A DNA stretch of 64,000 nucleotides. Origin: Phallusia fumigata. Its lineage: Eukaryota > Chordata > Ascidiacea > Phlebobranchia > Ascidiidae. The notes beneath the pieces are model-generated. The model made no database searches. It saw only the letters and a list, made by a program, of their open reading frames with translations, and was not told the origin of the DNA. The position numbers and the translations under genes were made by a program. Of this stretch, positions 33,543-44,743 are shown piece after piece. The stretch lies in assembly GCA_008931825.1 (NCBI GenBank), contig QXVZ01032888.1:54274-118273 (forward strand). Direction: 5' to 3'. Each line of letters opens with the position of its first letter. Position 1 is the stretch's first letter.

Positions 33543-34997
33543 GTGAGTATGGCGGATGTTAAAATAATCCCAAGTGGTTAGAATGTAGAAAAACGTGAAA
33601 ATGTTCTATTTGACAACATGTGACCCCGCCAGACCCAAATTACGATAGTATGGCCTCGATAGACCGTTTACTTACCCAATTGGTCCCTAGTGACCCCGTC
33701 GGACCCCAAATGACTTCTGTATGACATCGCTAGTCTGTTTTTAACTTCACGCGATCCCCGTTAGGACACCCGAATAGACAGAAATCGTATTTAAGAAGGT
33801 GGTTAGTGATTATTAGATTATTGTGCATTACCATCATTGGCTTATTCGCACCTAAACATCACCAAAAATGAACTGAAACGACGTTTTATGTTCTAGAATT
33901 GTCTCCAGATCCTCCTAATTGGTAACAACAGATGGTGGAAAGAGCGTCATAATCCGCAAGTAGTCAACACTTTACAGAATTGGAGTTGCACGCAAACTAA
34001 TTAAAAACAGAACGTTTTTTTGGAAACAACGATGTATGTTAGAGAGAAGGGGAAATGACGTCACTTCCTGGCAAGCGGTTGTTCCTAACTTGAGAAATAC
34101 TTAGCTTCCAAGTGTTTTTACAACGTTCAGCTTACCATGTGTTTCTATAACATTTAAGTTATCCGATACCTGACCTCGATTCCAATCACTTGTAACTTCG
34201 ATTTAAAAATATTGGTCGCTTGAGCGAAACTTACTTGTTCGTAGATGTTATATCCACTAGATGTCGGTTATGCAATGCTCGTGAGTAAGAGCGTCGTGGT
34301 TGCGGCAAGGGGAGTGTTCATCCCACAAACTTTTGCGCCTCCAACCCGGTTCAACGCTTTTCGAGATTAGGTGTTGCGTTCTTATTTTACTGTTTCTATT
34401 TTTTTGTTTCATGAAAATATCGCGGTTTGTTGAGATAAATATTCATAACTGACAATTATTGGACAATATTACATCAATTAAATCTTATAGAATTAGACTG
34501 TTTTTATTCAACACAAAAACAATACAAGGCCTGATACTTACTAACATGGGAATATACGGGTTTTCTGAAAAAAAATAGTCACAAAGCTAATACGTTAAGC
34601 ACGCACTGATGAAGTTACGTTGTTAAAAAGTTCTGATCACAGAGCCTGTTGATCATGCACATGAATTAGGAGGGGAATGGCAAACACAGACGCGGGAAGT
34701 ATCGGATGTGTTGGTTGCACGAATTTCTGTGATCGATGGCGCCGTAGTTGTGCAAAGATTTTGCCATAAGCTCAACTCCTATCAAATATCAAACAACTTG
34801 ACCAAATTCAAAACAATGTCCCCTAAAAGAAATATTCCGTTATACTGTCTCTATTGACAAACAATCTGTGAACAAAAAACATTAACTGCATAATAATAGC
34901 CCAACTACAACAAACTGGCTGAAGTTTACATCAATCATTTCTCCATACTTTACACAAACCGGCGTGAGCACAAAGCAGAGCCATACAGAAGTCTCCG
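33543..34997. other. Gap between the 33-kb exons and the methyltransferase
   Basis: No further coding exon is seen. A CRE-like TGACGTCA followed by CTTCC lies near 34058. TTTATT at 34503-34508 (AATAAA on the minus strand) is a candidate polyadenylation signal for the methyltransferase, about 490 bp past its stop. Confidence 0.45.
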
Positions 34998-35879
34998 TTA
35001 ATTCAGTTTGTTAGCCAGGACCATGTAGACATGAAACTGGGCTTCCATCATTACATTCTCATCTTTAACTCCCTCCATCTTCCATTCACGTTTGATAAAA
35101 TCCCGAAGAATCATAGCGCGATCCCACTTCTTCGTCTCCTCTTCACTTGCCTCCTTATGCTCTTGCTTCATCATCTTCATGTACTCCTGATAGGCCGCTT
35201 TGGAGTGGAAGTAGCCGAGAAATTGAGCCAAACTCCACTCGTACTTCATCACAAGACCATCCTTGATCCACCGCTTGTTCTCAGCCGAGACTTTCTCATA
35301 AATATCCTGGTATTTTCCTTTTGAGTATACGTTCGTCTGCTCGTCGTTCACAATTTGGTCAAAACTCCGCAATAGTTTTGATGTTCTATTAGAAAGTTTC
35401 AGTTGCGTAGCAGGATTTTGCACTTTCTTGGGAATAATTGTCGGGGCGTTGTAAGAGAACAAAGCCATACAACCATCCGGTTTCAAAACCCGTTTTGCCT
35501 CTGGGAAGAACTTTTCCAAGTCGAAACGGTGGCAAGCGGCCGCGCTCACTAAAAGATCAACAGAGCCACTCGGAATCGGCAAATCTTCCGCAGTGCCTAA
35601 CTCAAACTTAATGTTGTCGTGATTATTCGCCAGGCGAGCTTCCTTGATTTGATTCGGACTTACATCGATTCCTATGATGCGCTGAAAATGCTTTTGAAAT
35701 GCAAAAGTCGCCTGGCCGCTACCGCAAGCAACATCGAGCATCATTTCCCTTCCGTTTCTGTTGGATATTTGGTTTTCGCTGCAGAACTCCAAAACGTTTT
35801 TGACCACGCACTCCTGGTAGTTAGGTCGAAATTCAACGTAGTATTTGGTGATGTCTTCATTTTCATAAACTCGAATCAT
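34998..35879 (-). CDS. Class I SAM-dependent methyltransferase (Methyltransf_11 type)
   Basis: Minus-strand frame; the start chosen is the ATG at 35879 (MIRVYENEDITKYYVEFRP), giving 293 aa. An upstream in-frame ATG (35945) is rejected because a strong acceptor (TTCTTTTTTAG, exon start 35929) lies between, so 35929-35880 is probably 5' UTR of a second exon. Motif I, LDVACGSGQ, binds SAM; IGIDVSPNQI is motif II with the acidic ribose-binding residue; AEDLPIPSGSVDLLVSAAACH covers the next motifs and EAKRVLKPDG the post-I helix. The type resembles small-molecule/UbiE-like methyltransferases; the substrate is unknown and no organelle signal is evident. It would lie inside a long intron of the sulfotransferase gene if the 33030 exons belong to that gene. 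Confidence 0.85.
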   Translation of the reverse strand: MIRVYENEDITKYYVEFRPNYQECVVKNVLEFCSENQISNRNGREMMLDVACGSGQATFAFQKHFQRIIGIDVSPNQIKEARLANNHDNIKFELGTAEDLPIPSGSVDLLVSAAACHRFDLEKFFPEAKRVLKPDGCMALFSYNAPTIIPKKVQNPATQLKLSNRTSKLLRSFDQIVNDEQTNVYSKGKYQDIYEKVSAENKRWIKDGLVMKYEWSLAQFLGYFHSKAAYQEYMKMMKQEHKEASEEETKKWDRAMILRDFIKREWKMEGVKDENVMMEAQFHVYMVLANKLN

Positions 35880-35940
35880 CTTGTCGGTATCTGGGACACT
35901 GCTATCACTCAAACAGTTTCTGTGTGGAACTAAAAAAGAA

Positions 35941-36066
35941 ACCAATATTTAACTTTCAGAAAACTGTCTGCGAATGAAATAGTCTACAAGTCACTGCATG
36001 TAAACCAATATTTAACTTTTGGAAAACTGTCTGCGAATGAAATTGTCTACAAGTCACTACATGTAC
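35941..36066. repeat. Tandem repeat, two 62-bp units
   Basis: ACCAATATTTAACTTT starts both units (35941 and about 36003) and each ends AAGTCACT-C/A-CATGTA. The units differ at only a few bases. The left unit begins 12 bp from the splice acceptor of the methyltransferase exon. Confidence 0.85.
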
Positions 36067-38092
36067 ATTTAATCTGATAAAGAAGGCTTTAACATGGGAC
36101 ATGGAGAAGACTTTACAGTTATTAATCAACAGCGCCGCTTAGGACTAAGCTAGTTTTACCTGATTAGCAAAACTACAATTGGATAACAAACTTTCTTGCA
36201 CTAAGCTAATCAGAGTGTTTTAGTTAAGCACGTTTTCTTACGATGTTTGTTTTGTCACATAGCAGTCTAACCAAAAGGGGCCGCTCTTACATTGCTCGGT
36301 TGTTTTTTGTTACTATGTCTCGTTTTCCGTCATTTTTTCTGACAAGCCAGAATGTCAAATTACACCCGTGATTCTCAAACTGCGCGTCGCCACACAGTGG
36401 TGCGTCGTTTTAACTTTTCGAGAAGAAATTACAAAGGCCACTGACCAACAGAGGAAGAAATAAGACCAAATTTGTACAACTCGACCTAATCCATTATGTT
36501 TGTGAGAAAATGTGCAAGACTGAAATGGTTGAAGAATAATTTTGTAGCATTCTCCTTACTTGTTGTTGTTTTGATTTGAAATCCTAGGTTTGTAAAACCT
36601 GTCTTTCTCATAATGAGAATATTAATCCAGAATGTACAAAAAAACATATTTGCGTTTAATGCTCTTGCCAAGTATTAATTCTGTGTTCATGTTTCTTTCA
36701 TAATCACTTGTTTGCAGAAATAAATGCTACATTACTTTCTGTAGGATCAACATACCTTCTGCTGTCTAAAAATGTCTTTAGCTTGACTATATTTCTGCCT
36801 GCATTTATCTAGGACCATTCTATGCTTGACACATTGTATGCAAATCATGTTCAATGGAGCGCAGTAACCACGGGAGTCGTCCAAAACAGACGGCCGTCAA
36901 GTAATAGAAACAGGCTCAGTTTGTTGCAGCTTTTGGCAAACCGCTGTTCGGAATTTAAAAAAAATTAAAAGTACCATAAACTCCTACAACATTATAAAAG
37001 CGGAAACTTTTCAAAATGCAAGCGCATTTTGATGCTGGGGTCTGCCCCGAAGGTTTTATGCAGACCAACAATAACGCCATACTCACATATGAATCACGGT
37101 ACTCAGCCAGGCCTGTAGAAGCTTTTATATCGAATCATATTCGGTCTTCCGAGCATTTGCATTCAGCAAGGCATGGTCTAAGTCAAATTGTTTTGCACGG
37201 TTGTAAAAGCACACAACTATGACAATACTAATTCAGCATAGAAATATTGTTAAAAGATCGGTTGGAGATTGCTGGAACAAAATCAGACCGGCAGTATTTC
37301 AATAATTTCGACCCTCATGCAAGTCAAGACAAAGTGCTAACTTTGAACTATGTTTAATTCCGGGTAATTTCAAGTACCCACCTTTCGTCCACCACGGTTA
37401 AATATTTTTGGTAATTTATTGTGTGTTGAAAATGTGGAGAAATAGACTTAGCCACGATAAGGTTTGTTTTGAAACATATTGACCCAAACGTGGTCCAAAA
37501 TAGTGTTTCGAAACAAAGTGAGGCCTTTTATGATACCTTGAACTTGTATAAACAGGTCTCCAAAACGCTGGTACACAAAATATATTTGCCAGAAGAGCCT
37601 GCATAAATTCGTAAATAAATGTGTTAACATTTTCGGGATTTCCCGTTTGGGCCTACCCATTTTCCCGTTTGGGCCTACCCATAAGAATAGGAACCACAAC
37701 TGTTACAAGCAGCTGATGGGATAATAAGCTATGTCTTATTGACGCTGGCTTAATCTGTGACATGTAAGGCCAATTAAACGTCGAACGGTATCCGTTTTGT
37801 ATTTGTAAGCGCGGATTAGAAGATGTTGGTAAACAATAGATGTTGGTTAGTCGGTCATACAGAAACTATTCTGGTATACAGAAAGATAGACTATACAGAA
37901 AAAATCAGTCATCATACAGAGAAAATATAATTTGTTTTTGTCCACTATCTGGACTAATGTTTGATTTTGAACCCCTTGTTTTGCAAAGCTAGGATTTTGC
38001 AAAACACGACGAAAGTAAGGAGATTTCGGCAATAATCGTTCAACCATTTCAGCCTTGCCACTTTCAGATAAACATGTGTGTATAGAGGTGTA
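36067..38092. other. Non-coding stretch upstream of sulfotransferase exon 1
   Basis: A hAT-like relic (GTGATTCTCAAACTGCGCGTC) lies near 36369-36440. A direct repeat of about 20 bp (TTCCCGTTTGGGCCTACCCA) occurs twice at about 37640-37681. An acceptor-like ACTTTCAG ends at 38067, so exon 38093 probably has an upstream non-coding exon. Confidence 0.45.
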
Positions 38093-41000
38093 ATGGATAG
38101 ATTGGGATGTTACAAATATGGTTTTATTCTAATGTTTTGTTGGTCATTGGCCTTCGTGATTTCTTCTCAATTGCTGCTTCGTGCAAGGGCCAAAGTATTC
38201 GTTAACACTGATGTGAAGGAAGAAGTCGATTTAAATGTAAGTATTTACCAATTAGAGTAAAAGACCTACAATGACCAACTTTTGTTTCAAAGGCTATCTT
38301 CATTAACGTACCATGGTTTGTTCTTTTAACGAAACCGAAAACTCGTTGCAAGTAAACTCTTCAGTGGTTGGCAAAACTTTTTTGTGTAGAACAAATATGA
38401 TTTGGTGAATTTCTAAATTCTTGGTCCATTTCGACTATTTATTCACTGTAATCTCATTTTGATGCAGTGGTTAATACCACGTATGGATTATGAAAAGGGT
38501 AACAGGTGGGTATTTAGCTAAAACTATCAGCTGAAATTAGTTCTGATATTTTAAAACGAATATTGCAGAACTAGGGAATTGATAGATTAGCTATTGATAT
38601 ATTGTGGGAAATGGAAACCTGAATAGAAACGGGCAATATGGGAAGTTCACTGGCGATTTATATTGTACGGTGTGGGTTTTGGGCAGATCTCTGAAGCCCA
38701 GGCTGTTCGTGAAAGGTGGACGAAAAAGATTGAGCAAATACCTGAAAAGTTCGTCGAGGAAAAGAAGAAATGTGACCGACCTGTCTCAACGTTTGTGTTT
38801 GTTAGGACCCATAAAACTGGTTCCACCAGCATGCGAGCAGTTTTACGTGGATATATGAGGAATTATAACTTGACACAGGTATAGTGTTTGCGAGTGCCAA
38901 TAAGAAACGGTCGATGTTGATTGTAAACACAGCATACAATTTTGCAACTGCCAAAACCGCATTAGTGTCGCCTTGGTAAAGGACTTGCAAAAGTTCTCTT
39001 TTCACTCCTATTAAAAAGTTTAAAGTCCCTAAAAAGTGATTCTGGTCCCACAGTATTCGCATTGCGGCATTATTTCTGTAAATAAAGTCAGTAGGTCTCA
39101 ACCATTTTTCGGTGGTCGCTCTAAATTCGTCAAAACAATTTTGCAGTATGCGGCCACATATTATCCCTGGCCATATTCTGGGGGCTATCCCGGTCTCTTC
39201 AAGTGCAAGTTCATGTTACCGAAAGATTCCTTGATTAACACCGAGCATCTGAGATTTAATGCCGAGGAAATGAAGAAATGTTTTAATCCCGAAACAAGGT
39301 AACTTACTCTTCAATTACTTTTTGTGGGGTTGTGGGGGTACATTATAAGTTTCTATATGTTTATATCGGAGTGCAAGAACAAGAAAGTCGCCGACATAAA
39401 ATGCAGCTTTTGTGTGGAAATGTTGAACTCAAAAGTTGTATCCAGGTATTTCAGACTTCCCTGGTTTAATAACACCAAAGATAACACACAGATTCCAACA
39501 GACGACGATTTAAGGCAATTGCTTAACACTGCTTAAACAGAACTGTCTCAGTGGCCTGAAACTCTGTTCATTTGTATGTCTACGCTGATGGGCCTCTTAA
39601 ACAGGATGGAATTGATAGTAGTCGAATGCGACACGATTGAACGCATACCGTCAAACCCTAATTGGCCTTCTCATTATGTCACAAAAGGCGGCTATAACAC
39701 AACGCTACTTGTCCCATTCATCTGCTTGTAACACTTTTGGTCCCCGACTAGGATGGATGAGGATATATTCATTGTGATTTCAGATATCTCACCATTTTGC
39801 GAAGACCGTGGGACAATTTTCTGTCCGCATTCAACTATTTCAAAGATAAGCAGAGTTATAGTCCCGGGTGCGACGGAATGCCGAAAGTTTACGTAAAACA
39901 GGGAAAAAAGATGGGTTCCGCCGAGTTCCTGTCAAGCGCTGCTGACTTGCTTAATCCATCGGTTCCGTTCTTTTTCAGGTATATTTTTACTTTTAGCAGT
40001 GGAAAATGTTCTGAAAAACTGAAAAGAGAAACAGTGGTAAAGAATCACAGCTCCAGTTAGCTGGGTCTGGATCGTTAATAAGTGTGTATGTTACTTTAGT
40101 CCTATTAGCGTAAGTACCTCCTGAGATGATGTTTAATTACAACAGTAAAAACTGACTAATACTACTGTATGAATATTCGAAAAATGAAAAACCTGCAAAT
40201 ATAAAAATATTAGGTTCGTTAGATCAAAACAAAATGAGGCTCAGAAATTGCTACTTTATATGGGCTCAGATACAGCCACCAGTCTTAATGGTACGCCAAT
40301 GTGCAAACCCGAGTTGAAGTGCGGTTTTGTAAAATTAGTGCAAATATCTCAGTCAGGAACCTCGTTTGAGCATAGGTAAAGTCACTGTCAAAGTAAGAAT
40401 CGTCAAAACTACTGGTATTAACCGTTTAATCGCTTTAGAGATTGTCACTATGCAAGTAAGAATCATGTTCAATAGTCGATTCAAATGAGATACAAAGTAT
40501 TTTCGTGTCATTCAGATACCGAAATCCTCAATCACATAATTTGGGAATCGACCCGATGATGGTTGATGTAAACGAAATCGAAACGCAAATAAATGAGTTG
40601 GACAAAAACATGGATCTTGTGATGTTACTGGAATATTTGGATGAATCTTTAATACTTTTAAAAGTAAGTTTCAGCAAACAAAACAAATTTGGCAGCTTTG
40701 ATTTTAAGATATTGTTGCACGTTAAGTGTCATCTATTGCAACAAGGCTTTAAGATTAGGACGCCACCTAGATTAACTTTTATCTTGTTTAACTATATTTT
40801 TGCATGAGTTATGTGTTACCGTTTAAATCGTTTATTCAACCGGTTTTGACCCTTTTGTGCACCTATACAACTACTTTTTATAGTGTCACCTACGAATTTT
40901 TAAAAATAACCTGCAAAATCGAAAAAAAATCAAGTAACACATTATTCCCTTTCCACCGCAAATAAAAATTTTGAAATCTGTTTATTTTAAGGATCTTCTC

Positions 41001-41742
41001 TGTTTCGATTGGGATGTGTTGAGTACTTCCCCACACAGAAATAGGCGTCGCTACCTGATAACAACATTAAAAGATAGGGAAGAAAAGAAAAGTTTCGACC
41101 AACTCTATAATATCGTGAGTAAACAAAATATTATGATTGTACCCCAAATCTCTGGGCTCATATGTAGACAAACTTTAAACTTGACTCAATTTTTCTAACT
41201 GCAGTATTAAGTTCAACTAAATTTGAGACACTTACGTTTCATTCAAGACCACTCGGCTTGATTCGGGCTGTAAACCTGACTCTATCTCTTATTCACCCGA
41301 TTTTCCCAGCTGCCGTGAGTTGACTCAACTGAGAAGAGTCTGGTGTGGCTCCGTTAAGATTCTTTGACAAAAATTGCTGTGTTCAAATTCCACTTACAGT
41401 ATGAAATGATTAAAAGCGTAACTGCCTAGGGTTGCCAACTTTGTTGAGCTACAACAAAGGACTTTGATTGATATTTTATCATGTTTTGAAAACACACTTC
41501 GAATTAACATTTCGATCTGATAGTGACATGAATTATGGGCACTACTATGAAAAGGTTTCTTGCAAAAATTCCATTTACACCAAATTTCGACTTAATTTTG
41601 TGAAGGACGTTACCATCTTGTATATAATGCCATATTTATTTTAGTTCTTAGTGAGTCTCAGTTCAGAAATTGAACTACCAATAAAGACTATTTAAAAATA
41701 AAGGACAAATAGTGGTATTTCAAATCTCAATAAAGGACAAGG

Positions 41743-41774
<32 letters not shown>

Positions 41775-42371
41775 AAATAAAGGACGGTTGGCAACCCTAT
41801 AACTGCCAAAGAACTTGAATTTAATAACCCAGAGGAACCCGACGGGTTGACCCAAATTGAACTTTCCAAAATCGAAAAATCAAATAAAAAATGATCTAAC
41901 GGAACTGCAATGAAGCAGGTAGCTCGACGGCGGACTTATAATGAGCATAACGCATTCAGGGGTTGAAAATTCCGTCTTTTACATTTTGTCATCTTGAAAA
42001 CCGTTGGCCTGAAATGCACAAATAAGTTGTTCTTTGTTTTCTGCACACAACCAATTTGTTTTGTGTGTTTACAGGACATTGCGCTTTACGGTCACTTTAA
42101 CAGAACGTTCTGGAAGCGAGTCGACGCTTACGGGCGGGAAAGAATGTCCAAAGATTTGGAAACGCTTCGACATAAGCGAAATGAGCGGAGTATGCAGAAG
42201 AAACGAAACAAGCGAAACAATCGATCAATTTGGCCTTCGCACGTTTTTGCTGATCGCAAAAGGATGGATCGCAAACTGGAATTGGAATTACGTCGATATA
42301 TGGTCAAAAATTCCGGAAAGTGCGTTTACCCACGAATGGGCTCTCAACGTAATTTGTACCCCATAAAATAA
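38093..42371 (+). CDS. Galactose-3-O-sulfotransferase-like enzyme
   Basis: Seven coding exons, 416 aa: 38093-38236, 38687-38878, 39147-39298, 39784-39978, 40516-40663, 40992-41114, 42075-42371; all GT-AG and in frame, total length typical of the family (PF06990). A signal anchor (FILMFCWSLAFVISSQLLL, residues 11-29) gives a type II Golgi topology. FVRTHKTGSTSM is the 5'-phosphosulfate loop that binds PAPS. YLTILRRPWDNFLSAFNYFK is the 3'-phosphate-binding strand and helix, followed by LLEYLDESLILLK and DIALYGHFNRTFWKRVDAYG, blocks conserved in Gal3ST proteins. It would sulfate position 3 of galactose or a related sugar on glycolipids or glycans; the exact acceptor is uncertain. The tail is Lys/Arg-rich. 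Intron 6 carries a hAT element and part of a SINE. Confidence 0.88.
41427..41799. mobile_element. hAT-type element, TAGGGTTGCCAAC family, copy 2
   Basis: 373 bp with perfect ends TAGGGTTGCCAAC / GTTGGCAACCCTA and a perfect 8-bp target duplication TAACTGCC (41419-41426, 41800-41807). It contains a poly-C run of about 29 bp near the right end. It sits in the last intron of the sulfotransferase. Confidence 0.95.
41826..41965. repeat. SINE fragment (body region)
   Basis: Matches the body of the tRNA-derived SINE at 62403-62607: TTGACCCAAATTGAA, then AACGGAACTGCAATGA, GCAGGTAGCTCGACGGCGGA and GAGCATAACGCATTCAGG. The tRNA-like head is missing. Confidence 0.75.
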
Positions 42372-44200
42372 ATACAAACTAGATGAAACGATAAAGGTGT
42401 AGGGTCGCGTCTTAAGGTGCCATGAAAAGGTGACATGAAGTGTCATGGACCTTGGGGAAGAGGCATCGTGAGACAAAAATGATTTTTTTGCGGCAAAACG
42501 TCTTCTGAGATCTTTCGTAAAGTATTAGCTTTGGTATCAGTCTCAAATACTGTCAGTGAATTTGGACATATTACAAACCAACACGGTCCCAAGCCAAGGG
42601 TTCGTAATTATTAGACCGCTGTGTGATAACATTCGAAGCACACAATGACGTAGGCTGTTTTGTGATGTTGTGCAAAAAGGAGCCGTGCATGTTAGACGTT
42701 CGATGATTGGCTGATACATAACAAAGTCATTTGACAGATCAGCAAAATAATGTCTGTATAAGAATTGCCTTTCCGGGTTGTAAACGTACTTGCGAAGGGG
42801 TAACCAACCCCTATCAAATCAAAACGTATACCCGTAACCTTCTTACGTGTACGAAAATGCTACTTTTCTTTTCGGAACCAGCGTTTTATTAACCTTTGAA
42901 GAATAACGACTTCTGCATCTTACGTAGTTTAGGAAGGTTGTTTTGTAATTTGAAATTTGTTGGCGTCACACAACGCGGACAGCCATATGCAACTACTGCC
43001 TTCATCACAAGGTCCGTTCTGTGCAAAAAAATCCTGGAAAAATGATTCGCTTTACCTTTGATGATGCACAACTTGCAAATTACACAAATAGGTTTAGACA
43101 TTAACTTTGTGACTTCGTGTGTTTCCTTGCGCGTACTGGACGGATTGTTGCAAACACGCTCGGCACAAAGGGACTTCCTTTGCCCAATTTCCCGTCGAAT
43201 TTGCTTGAATACATGGGATATTGGGACACGAAATCTAATTTTGAGCTATTTGCTGCATTTGGACTTGTGTCACCTTAGCACAGCAACTTTCCGCTGGGCT
43301 TTCATTGTTTTTTAATTTGACCTTGACAAAGGTTAACGATTGCAGTGCAGCGATTTATTCAGCCAGGCCACTGAAACGTGTGTATTTTGTACTTTATCGT
43401 TAAAGTATCGGTATAAATTGATATTAAAACCTGTACCTTTGTGACGCGTGACTTTACAGCAAATCAAAATGAACGTTCCACTCCTTTCTCTTTTTTTGCA
43501 ATCCGATGCCAGACAAAGAACAACGCAAAAAATAAACCCGTTTCTTCCAACTTGCTTAAAAATGCCCTTTCGAAAATTTTCGAAAAACTGCCGGGATATA
43601 ACACACTTAGTGCAAGGGAATATTTTTTTGCGAATAATAATATGTTTCTCTCTTACAAAGTGATTCGTTGTTTGAAATAAACTTGTCGTTGTGTTGTTTC
43701 GCGGGCATAACTTAATACCCGTACGCACAGACAGTCTGTGCTACGAAAAAGTGACTTCAGTCAGCGCGTTCTATGCCTTAAAAACGTTTTGATAATAATT
43801 GGGTAAACACGTTGTTGCGTCTATGAGCAAGTTTGCCTAGTTGACAATTCGACGAAAACGATTTATATGGATTGCTTGTATTTCTGTTCTGGGTATTGAT
43901 TGGGATAAATAACTAAAAGATCGCTTGGTTGTTCTCTGCTCAAAAGCCAATGCTCACCAATGTAGAAAACAACCCCCTGTAATGCTGATTCGCTTTGTTG
44001 ATGTGTAATTTCATGCACAATGCAAATTACGAGTTTTAACAGGTTTTGACATCGACTTTGTGACTTTCCACGTTTCCTGTTGTTTACTGGGAACGCGCTT
44101 GGAAGTAAACACGTCACGCGTCACTTCCTCAGCATAATTTCCCGTCGAAAACTATTGAATGCGAAGGATGCGGGGGCACGAATTCCGATTTTTTGAGGTT

Positions 44201-44207
44201 TATAAAA
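44201..44207 (+). promoter_or_regulatory. Candidate TATA box of galectin 1
   Basis: TATAAAA lies in GAGGTTTATAAAACG, about 540 bp before the ATG. An acceptor (GTTTCAG, ending 44707) lies just before the ATG exon, so a non-coding first exon and a short intron would fit between them. Confidence 0.4.
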
Positions 44208-44236
44208 CGTGATGGCAAGTCCAGGATATGCTCAGA

Positions 44237-44490
44237 GCAGACTAAGCTTGCAATGCTCTCGCACCACTTGGCAATGTCAGACCACCCTGATCGTAAAACC
44301 AAGTTTTATACCTTAACTTTACTAGGGATAAGATGTACAAAAACAATTTCGACCTATTCGGCCCCTATGTAAATCGCATGCAACAACAAATCTGCAGCAA
44401 CTGCAAATATTTTGTATTGCACTTAAAATGTAAAACTATTTCTAAAAGGTTCAAACACCTACGGCAGCAATGGGGCTATTTTTGGCCAGT
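44237..44490. repeat. Interspersed repeat shared with galectin 1 intron 5
   Basis: Collinear with 46337-46580: GCAGACTAAGCTTGCAATGCT, then TAGGGATAAGAT, AACAACAAATCTGCAGCAA and TTCAAACACCTACGGCA. Class unknown; no coding capacity. Confidence 0.75.
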
Positions 44491-44743
44491 TCAACAAAAT
44501 TTGTAACAATGAGCCTACGTTTTCCAATAGTTCGTTGAGTCCCAAACATATAAACTATTTCTAGAAAGGTTCATCACCCCACCGCAACTACAGAAGGTGG
44601 TTTCTTGGCCTGAGTCAGAAATTTGCTAGTTGCAAGCGATATCAAGTAGTTTGAATTGAGGAGAGTTTGATTTCTAATTTGCTTTTTTTCATATTTACGT
44701 GTTTCAGCTTGTTAGTCTTATCCGTGGACTCGTAACGAGAAAT

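Larger units (their letters stand above)
42372..44743. other. Intergenic region upstream of galectin 1
   Basis: Two diverged copies of a segment of about 220 bp lie at 43040-43270 and 43985-44210, sharing ATTTCCCGTCGAA and GACTTTGTGACTT; the second ends in a TATA box. A further repeat at 44237-44490 also occurs in galectin 1 intron 5. Frames on both strands around 43333-43728 look spurious. Confidence 0.5.

Noticed and set aside
38468-38498. A small extra exon of the sulfotransferase (WLIPRMDYEK)
   Set aside because: Its phase does not fit the acceptor at 38686, whereas exon 38093-38236 joins 38687 directly in phase 0.
39324-39536. 70-codon frame between sulfotransferase exons 3 and 4
   Set aside because: Not needed for the gene model and contains no sulfotransferase motif; treated as intron.
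43333-43728. 131-codon minus-strand frame
   Set aside because: No known domain, overlapping frames on the other strand, and a location in repeat-rich flank.
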